From: Halobacillus litoralis
Lineage (GTDB): Bacteria; Bacillota; Bacilli; Bacillales; Halobacillaceae
NCBI RefSeq assembly: GCF_020171725.1
Contig: NZ_JAIVAJ010000005.1
Location: 1 to 64,000 of the forward strand
Direction: 5' to 3'
DNA: 64,000 nt
The notes below the pieces were generated by a model. That model was not told where the DNA came from. It ran no database searches and was given only the letters and a program-made list of their open reading frames with translations. This document shows, one piece after another, positions 16,227 through 25,200 of the stretch. Positions within the stretch are counted from its first letter, which is position 1. Every line of letters starts with the position of its first letter. The position numbers and the translations under genes were made by a program.

Positions 16227-19200
16227 TTAGTTCAATTGTTCGGTGGTGGTGTCTTCTGTTTCTTGTGTTTCTTCAGATGGTTCACTTGTTTTTACGTCTT
16301 CTTTTGAAACGTCACTTTCTTCTTCTGTTTCTACGGTAGACGTATCTGTTGCTTCTTCACCAGCCCCAGCCGTTTGGTCGGTTTCTGCCTCTGGTGCTGC
16401 AGAAGATTCCAGATTGATTGTTACGGCTTTCGTTTCTACATCACCATCGTAGGAGAAGTCTAAATCAATCGTGTAAGAATGTAAGTCTCCACTGACGTTC
16501 TCTTTTTCGATCAGGATGGTGTCGTTCTCTGCGTCGATTTCCAAATACTCACTGTTGTCTGTGAATGTGTCTGGAATATCTACTGTGACTTCACTATTCT
16601 GCGTGAATCCATCTTCCACTCCGATGACAAGGTCGGTGATCTCTTCACCAGCTGTTGTACCTGCTGCGATATCGACTATCGAGAAGTATTTATCAATTTC
16701 CTGCTGTAAGGGATCGATATAGCCATCTTCGAATACGACATCGACAACGGAGCCGTCTTGGTCGAACAATACGATGTTGACCGGCTTAAGGTCTGCTGTG
16801 AGTTGAGCCTCGTAATTAATTTCTCCATATTCCATTGGTGTTACACCCAAGTCCATGTTCTCCGCTTCATCTATCGGGAGTGGTTGGGACTGCTCGACGA
16901 ATGCATACCCACCGTACTCATGGAAAATAGGACTGTTGAGCTTGTTGAACGATAGAATGAGTTGAACTTTACCATCGTATTTTTCAAAGAAATAATGTGG
17001 TTCTTCCCAATACTTCTGGTCAGGCTTCTGGATGTATTCTTCGTATAGTTCGGGATAGGTGGTTTCCAGAATTTCTTTGAGCTCATTGATGAAGTTAGCG
17101 ACTGCTTCTTCTTCGACTGTGCTTGTTTCTGCTTCTTCTGTTTTCACTAACATTTCAAGCGTAGAGTAGAAGTCTGCGTCGTGCTGCTGCCCTACATACT
17201 GATAATAGTAATCTTTCAGCACTTCATTTAAGGCTTGGTTCTCATTCTGCGCTTGCAAGGAGTCGACTCTCTTTTTAAGATTCTCAAGGGCTATTGTCCC
17301 TTCTGGTAGAGAATTCACTTGGCTTTCTAAATCGACTAACTTTTGTGATGGGTCCGCTTCATAAGCATTCAGTAACCCATTTTCGTAGGTCAGATCTTCA
17401 AGGGCCTGTACGAAACCAGCAATGTCAGACTGGTTATTAATGAAGTTGAAACTGTCCGCTACTCCGTTCACATAGTACACGATATATTGTTCTTCTTCCG
17501 TTGTGAGTTCGAACGGTTCAGTCAAGTCACGGATTTCAGGTGTCTCTCCAAGATCTTCGGGTTTAATGACTTGAAATTCAGAAGCCTGATGGACAGAATA
17601 ACCGGTTACCTCTTCGGGTGGGTTCACGTAATACAGGATTTCGTTACCGCTCCACTCCGTTTGGTAAGAAGGTTCAATCCATTCTGCAAGCCCCACCGGA
17701 GTGGCGACGTCGTCTTCGGTTTCATCAGCATCAGTATCTGTATTATTTTGTTGGCTTTCTAGAAGAGCTTCCATATCTACAATCGCCTCTTGTAGATCAG
17801 CGTACACCTCTTGTTCATAAGATGTGAGTGTCGCTTCTTCAACAGGATACAGTAACTGTTGTAACTGAGTGATGTCTACTGCCTCAAATGAATGGTAGCC
17901 TGTATCAGAATCTTCGTTGACCAGTGTTTCATAGTGACTAACGGCAAACTTAAGCTCTTCGTTCTCAATGATGTCCTCTTGGTCATCCACAGGAATTTCG
18001 AGAGTCCCCGTAGAGTCAACTTTCAGCTGATCTCCGATTTCATTGAAGTACACGATGGCTACTTCATCGAATGTTCCATCAAGCTCGACATCCGCTTCTA
18101 AGAACCCTGATTGACCGTAAGGGATAGGTTCAGCAGTATCGATCGCCTCACTTCTTTCTTCGTCTATCATAGCAGAAGATAATGGTACGACCCGGTATGT
18201 TTTGACTTGTTCGTTTCCTTCTCCAAAGTCGACGGATAGGTGGACGTTTCCTTCTGTGATGTTATGGGTCATATCCGTCCATAGTGATAGACCTGCACCG
18301 TCTTCTTCTGATGATAGCCCAACTTCTTCAAGGGCTTCTAACAGCGATTCGAAGTTCTCATATTCATTGTAACGAGTCGCATCTTGATAGTCTGACTTGA
18401 GTTCTTCGTCTAACGTAAGACCTAAGTCTGCTGGCCAGAAGCGTTGCAGTTCACTGAATACGAGATCAAAGTCGTTCGTGTAGCTGATTTCTTTTGTTAA
18501 GAAGTATAAAGAATACTCCCTGGCAGCATTTCTTACATCTTCTAATGTAATTCCTGCCTGACCTGAAAGTTCATCTTCAATGTAGTCCGTGTACAGCCTT
18601 TCAAGATAAGAACCGCTGTAATTGGTAAGCTCAGAAGATACAAATAAGTCGTCATATGCCTTACTTAAGAATGTGCGGTCTACATAAGAACCATTCATAA
18701 GCTTCTGAACTTCTGCAAGAGTATGGGCTTCTTCTATCCAACCCCGCACTTCTTCTTTAGTAACAGTAGAAGAATCTTGGACTGCACCGATATCCTTTCT
18801 CACTTCTGATATGATTATGTCTTCTTCTTCATGGTAAACGGTATGACCATAGAATTCTTCAATGAATGTTTTAAGATCATAATCGTCCTCAGGATTTGAA
18901 AGAATTTGAGCAAAAGCAAAGTCGACATAGGCTTCTTCTGTCCATTGAAGGAATTGTTGAACCTTCAATGATTCGTTTTCGTCCATGTGCGCGGCAATTT
19001 TAGCTCTGATCACTTCATTCGGCACTTCATTGGAACGATAGCCGTAGTTCGTCAATTGTTGAATGACCTCAATACCTAGTAGGCTTGGATCCTCAGCCAC
19101 TTGATTTACGAGGTCTTGATCATTCACCCTATCTATTGCCTCTTGAAGGATTTGTTCATACTGATTCTTATCGATAGCATCTCCATCATCATCAACGAAT

Positions 19201-22200
19201 GACAGAACAGTGAAAGCTTCATTATAGGAATCCATTAAACGCTCGTTTACATTTTCGAATAAAGTATTTAACGTCTCGTAGCTTACGCTTTGGCCATCTA
19301 CAATCGCTTGACCTACTTGTTCCTGGCCTTCATATCGTTTATCGCGATTAACTTCACGTAATGCCCAGCGTATCTCGTCAGGTGTCAAATCATTATCAGA
19401 GTCTTCGAATTCCACTTCGAGCTTTTGAACGTACCGATCGAATAGCTCAGGTTGAAGCTGTTGGCTCATAGGGATGAACGAAAGCTCTCTGAATTCAATC
19501 GTTTGGTTCGTATCCGCCAATTTTTCATTAATTATGGCCGTGTATTGTTCTTTCAACACATTTTCAGCATTTTCGAACTTTGTGTGAAGTTCTTGATCAG
19601 TAAGTGTCCCTTGTTCTTCCTGCATCATAATTTCTTTCATGAATGATGCTGCATCATAGTCGAAGTGACTATCCACCGCAACGCGCTGGTAGATTTCGAG
19701 TAGAATTTCATCCGTGTTCAACCACTGTTCTTGAATGATCGGAAGAATGTCTTGCTTAGCATCTAATTCATCGTAATCGTACGCTTCACGGATGTCTTCT
19801 AATGTCAAATTGTCGTTCTTTTGACTTCTGAATCGCTCGAGAAGGAGCACTCTCTCTTCTACGATAGAATTCCATGTTTCACCAATTCCTTCTAAATTAG
19901 AACCAGTATTCAAAAGGTCCTGAGTCAACGAGTCGATATTATCGTTAATGCTTGTAACGAACTGGTTGGAAACTTCTTGGTAAGGAGTCAGAAGTACAGC
20001 TTCTAAGTCTTGATAGTTCGAGATGTCTTCTTTGTTAGCCCCAAGCAGTTCGCGATACGCTTCGTCGTATTCATCCAACGTTTGTTCGTGACCGATGATT
20101 TCGCCTATTTCGTGTTCTAAATGGTCACGCTGGATAAGATTTTCTAAGGCTACATTGATAAATAAGCTCTCCATGAATTCGAGAGTGATTTCGCCATCTG
20201 ACTTCTGTCTGGACAGCTCCTCATAATATTCGTCTTGTGCACTATAGTCATAGAGAGCAGGGTAAACATCTCTTAAATCATAGATCATGTCTTCGGTGAT
20301 TGGGTTGTTATTCAAATCATGAATCAGGTATTCCTGAGTGATTCCAGTGAACAACTCGTTTAACTTGTCCTTCGTCAATTCTTCTACACCGACCAAAGCA
20401 TCACGGTATTGGTCTTCCGCCGTACTGATGAATGGCACATCACGGAAGAATTGATCAAATATATCCCAATCGAATGTTGCAGGGTTCTCTCCCAAGTGTT
20501 TGAGCGCAAGACTCTCTCCCGACTCATACACCTCGTCCAACGCAATGCTCATATCTTCAAGGTTCGGCTCGTCTTTCTCTTCAAAGACTTCGTTCACAGC
20601 CTGTTGGTAGTATGGAAGCAGAAATTCTCTCTGACCGTATTCGTATTCCGCCCCATACCGGACATCTTCAATCCGTAACGGAGTACCTTGATCAAGAAGA
20701 CGATCCTCTGCAATGGTACGAGTCGCGCTACTGATGGCAGCATTCAAGCTAGTGTGGTCATGTTCCTCATCTTCCTCAAGTTCCGCTTCAACATATGATG
20801 GATAAAACGGTTCATAAACCTCTTCATAGTGCGCTTCCAATCGGTCCATCGTATCTGCGTTCAATTGGGTCAAATCTTTCAAGATTTCCTCTGCCAAGTA
20901 TCCTTTGTATTCACTATCCGCTTGATCGATGATTTCAGAAATCCGATCAACCGTAAGATCCTCTGTCTGTGCCGCTTCATTCAATTCCTCTAAAACAAAT
21001 TCGACTTGCTCTTCAGGGAAATGCCTGATTTCACGAAGCTCAACGTATCCCACAGAGTCGATATCTTCTCCGATCCGACTGATCAGATCTGCAGTCCCTA
21101 CTTGATTCATGACTTCAATAGCATCGGCTAGTGAATCAAATGGTCCGTATTCTTCAAAGGCCTGCAAATATGACGGATATAAGTCGTATCGGAAGTCGGA
21201 ATCCATTTGGTACAACGAACCGAAAGCAGGTTTTCCACTATTGATTTCTTCAAGAGTCATCTTCCACGTTCTACCTTCGATATCTTGGTATAGAGAACGT
21301 GCCGCTTCATCTGTTAACGATCCCTTCTCAACAAGATCGATCAACCCTGCTCTAAGTTCATCAATTGCACCCTTCGGCCAGTAGTACAAATCGAATAATG
21401 CATCTAAATCTGTCAGGTTAACCTGCTGAGGGTTTTGACGAATCGCTTCAAGTTCTCTAACGGCAGCTCCTTCGAAAATACCTTGTTCTAATCGTTCTTT
21501 CGTAATTTCCCCGTTCTCAATGATCTCTTGAACGAGTTTCGCCCGCACTTCTGTAAGGGAGTAGTTCAACTCACCCGTATAGTGCTCTTCAAGATAATTG
21601 ATCACGGAGTAATCAAAGTAAGGAACCATCTCGTTGATCGATTGGAGAATCAATGCTTCATTTCCAGCATTAATTTTCTCGACTTCTTCTCCAAAGTCCT
21701 CTAAATTCAGACGACCCTCTTCATTTAACTCTTCCGCCTTGGCTAAGTATTCCGGCATGAGCCCGCTGAATACAGGTGCGTACAAGTATTCTTGAAGTTT
21801 TTCAAGCGTCAAACTGCTTTGTTCCAATTGAGTATTGAGCATCTTCTCTTCTAATTCTTCTGTCACTAGATAGAAGTCATGATTAGAAAGCGGACCATTG
21901 CTACGCTTCTCTACAAGCAATTCAAGATATTCTTCCAGATTGTCTTCGTGTACGCCTCCGTGGACGAAATCAAGTTGATCTAGTGTTACTTGATTCGGAT
22001 CGTTCTTCAATAGGTCATTGATTTTCTTCAACATCCTCGGCTCTTCCACATCGTGGATGGATTGCACAATGGCATTCGCATTCTCTAGCGTGAACGGATG
22101 GAAGTCATCGTACATATCGTTGAACACTTGGACATACTTGTCTTCTAACTCTGGGTATAAATAATAATTGGTCACGTCTTGAAGAAGGTCAATCGTGATT

Positions 22201-25200
22201 TCCTCTCCATTATTTAACAGATCTAAGCCTTCTTGATATCGAGTGTCAATCAATCGATCGAAGCTTTCTGATAAGATATCTTCTTTCCAATCACTCAATT
22301 GGTTAAAACGATCGAGGTGATCTTCATTGAAGTCATCAAGCGTTGCGCCTGCACGTTTCGCCAATTCAAGGTGAAGGTGAACGTTCAATACATCTGATGC
22401 GTAGATGCTGTTCATTTCATAGAATTCAGCCAAAAGTTGAGACGCTTCGTTGATTCTTTCTGTTGGATCCTCGATTAGAGTATCCAACTTGAACGTCACT
22501 TGCTGTAGCTTGTGAGCATTTTCTACATCGGATTTTGATAACGCATATCCACTCAAGTTCGCTATTTTCTCTTGAATTGATGTAATGGACGCCTGAATAT
22601 CAAATGCATTTTCTTCTGAGATTTCATCGAGAGCCGGAAGCTCCGCAATAGCATCTTCGATTTCTGTGAGCTTCGCTTGTTGTGTCTCTAAATACTCATC
22701 CACTTTGGACTGGTGGATGTCGATTTGATCGTATCGGTCAAGCTCTGAAGTATCTATGCCTGCTTTTGTTGCGACAGATACTTTCTCATTCACAAGATCA
22801 ATCATCTCTTGAGCTTGATCAAGGTTAGCGTATGTGACGCCTGTATCCATTAGAGCCGCCATCGCTCCCTCATAGTCATTGAGGATTTCTTTCTGCGTTT
22901 TCGTTGCTGCTTCATAACGTTCTTTCATCGCCGTATATCTTTCATAACCAGCTACATCCGCTTTTGCAATGGCTTTCTCCAAGGCACCTTGAATCGCAAC
23001 TTCTAGAGCGTCTACAGATTCTTGATTATTTTCATAGAAATCAAGAATATCTTCGTCCTCAGCAGGGAATGTAAATGTACGAAGGGCTTCTTCTGCCTCA
23101 TCTTTTGCTGTCTTTTGAGCCTCGAATTTCTCATCATAGTCGCCGTTAGCTGTCTGGAACACTACATAAGCCGCTTCGTCTTGAAGAGGATAATTGATTG
23201 ATTCCAGCTGACTTACGAATTCGGCAGCCTGGTCGAGCTGTGATTTGATTTCTGCAAGGTTCGCATACGTCACTTCAGGGAAATCTTGATCAAGCTGTTC
23301 CAATGCCGTGTCGCGTTTTGTTTCATAAGTCGTCACAGCATCCGCCAGGGCTTCCAATGATTCGGTCGATTCATAGTCATCTTCAGCAAGGCCTTGCTGT
23401 TCGGCGATCTCCAAGCTCTGATTCAATTTCGAAACGAGTGTCTTCGCTTCTTCGTATTCCCCGTACTCGACAGGTGTATCAATAGCGTCTACACTCTCAA
23501 GATTTTTATTGATTGATTCGATTAATTCTTCGCGGTCTTTCTCGACTTCATCGATAAAGCTGCGCAGTTTCTTGCTTTGTTCCAGTCCTTCTTCTACTTC
23601 TTCACCCAGCGCTTCTAATTGTTCGATGGCTTCGTCGTAGGCAGAAAGTGCTTCTTGTACCGTTGTGTAGTCTTCCAAGGTTGGTTCTTCGACCTCGTTG
23701 ATCGTGTCTAGCGCTGTACGGAAAGCTTCTTGTGCAGTTGCAAGATCTTCCTGGAACGTTTCAATCATGGTCGTAAGCTGGTCCAGCTTCTCTGTATTCG
23801 GAAGCTCTTGTTGTGTAAGGCCTGTTTCAAGCGCTTCTGCTACAAGGTTTTGCAGACTTTCCTGGCTGTTCTCTGCTTCTTTAACATTCTCAGTTGTAAG
23901 CACTTCCGGCAATTCGTAAGACTCAAGCGCTTCAGCTAAGTCGTTATAAGCTGCATGCTGATTCAAGAGCTGGATCATTTTCGCTTGTGTCGTATCGATG
24001 GCATCCTGCTCGCCTGAAACGTCGACCCCTGCCTGAATGGCTTCATATAGAGCGCTCTTCACTTCTTTGAAGACAGGATAATCGTCGTTGAAGGTTGCGA
24101 ACGTCACATCTGTTGGCAGCTTCGCAAACGCCGCTTCCCACTCATCTTCTGCCGTCGTGAAGGCTGTTTGCAATGCTACAATACGATCCTCTGCAGCTTG
24201 AAGTCGTTCACTTCGATTTACGTTTTCAAACGGAACATCATTTTCATCGAGTGTTGCCTTCGCTTCACGAATGACGTCGATATACCCTTGAACGAGGCTG
24301 ATCTCTTCATAGTCGATAAAGCTTGCATCAGCCGGAATGTTTCGTAGGTTGTCTTCCGCTGTCTCGATCGCTTCGATCACTTCAGCTAATGAGAACTCGG
24401 CCGCTGTGAGGGCTTCCAGATAATCGGTTTCCCCTTCAACGAAGTCCACGTCTGTCGCACCAAACGATTTCGCTGTGTTCACAGCATTTCTCGCTTCTTC
24501 GATATCCGCAAGGTTTTCATACGTAACTGGTGTAGGTAGAGACTTGATTTTGTCGATGGCCAACGAGATGCGGTTCGACTTAACGGAATCGAGCTTTGTT
24601 TGGGTTTCTTCATCAGCTGCTGTTACTGTTGTTCCTTCTTCCGCTTCCACCGTTCCGATTTGGTCGGCTGCTGATCCACCCAGCTTCAAGTTGCCGCTTG
24701 TTTTGACTTTCCCCACTGCACCGTTGACAGTCAGTGTAGAGTCGCCGCTTACATCCACTTCAGCTTCTTTGAATCCGTCTCCTTCAATCGTCACTTCAGA
24801 GGAACCGTCAGATTTCACTTCCACTTTTTCAACAGCGGCATTTTCATCAGCCTCTACAGAACCGCTGCCTGATAGGACCACTGTACCGATTCCGGAGAAG
24901 TTGCCGTTACCTGATTGGAGCTTGACTGGTGAGCTCGCATCAGCACTTTCAACGTTGATATCTCTTGCTGTAAATCCTTGATTCGCCGTAATGGTCGTCG
25001 GTTTCTTCGCTGCGATGGATGTGTTGCTCAAATCCCCTTCGAAAATCGTCTCCGTTTCATCGGATGGTGAAGAAGGATCAAGGGTTACGGTTGTCAGGTT
25101 GTTGCCACCATTTGATAGAATACGCGTCCCGTTCGAGTCGGTAACCGTCGTATTGTTAGAAGAAACATTTGCAAACGTTGTGGTAGCCTCGGCACCCGAT

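Noticed and set aside
24475..24981. 168-codon open frame on the plus strand inside the giant gene
   Set aside because: Antisense shadow of the Ser/Thr/Val-rich coding sequence; low-complexity product, no ribosome site.
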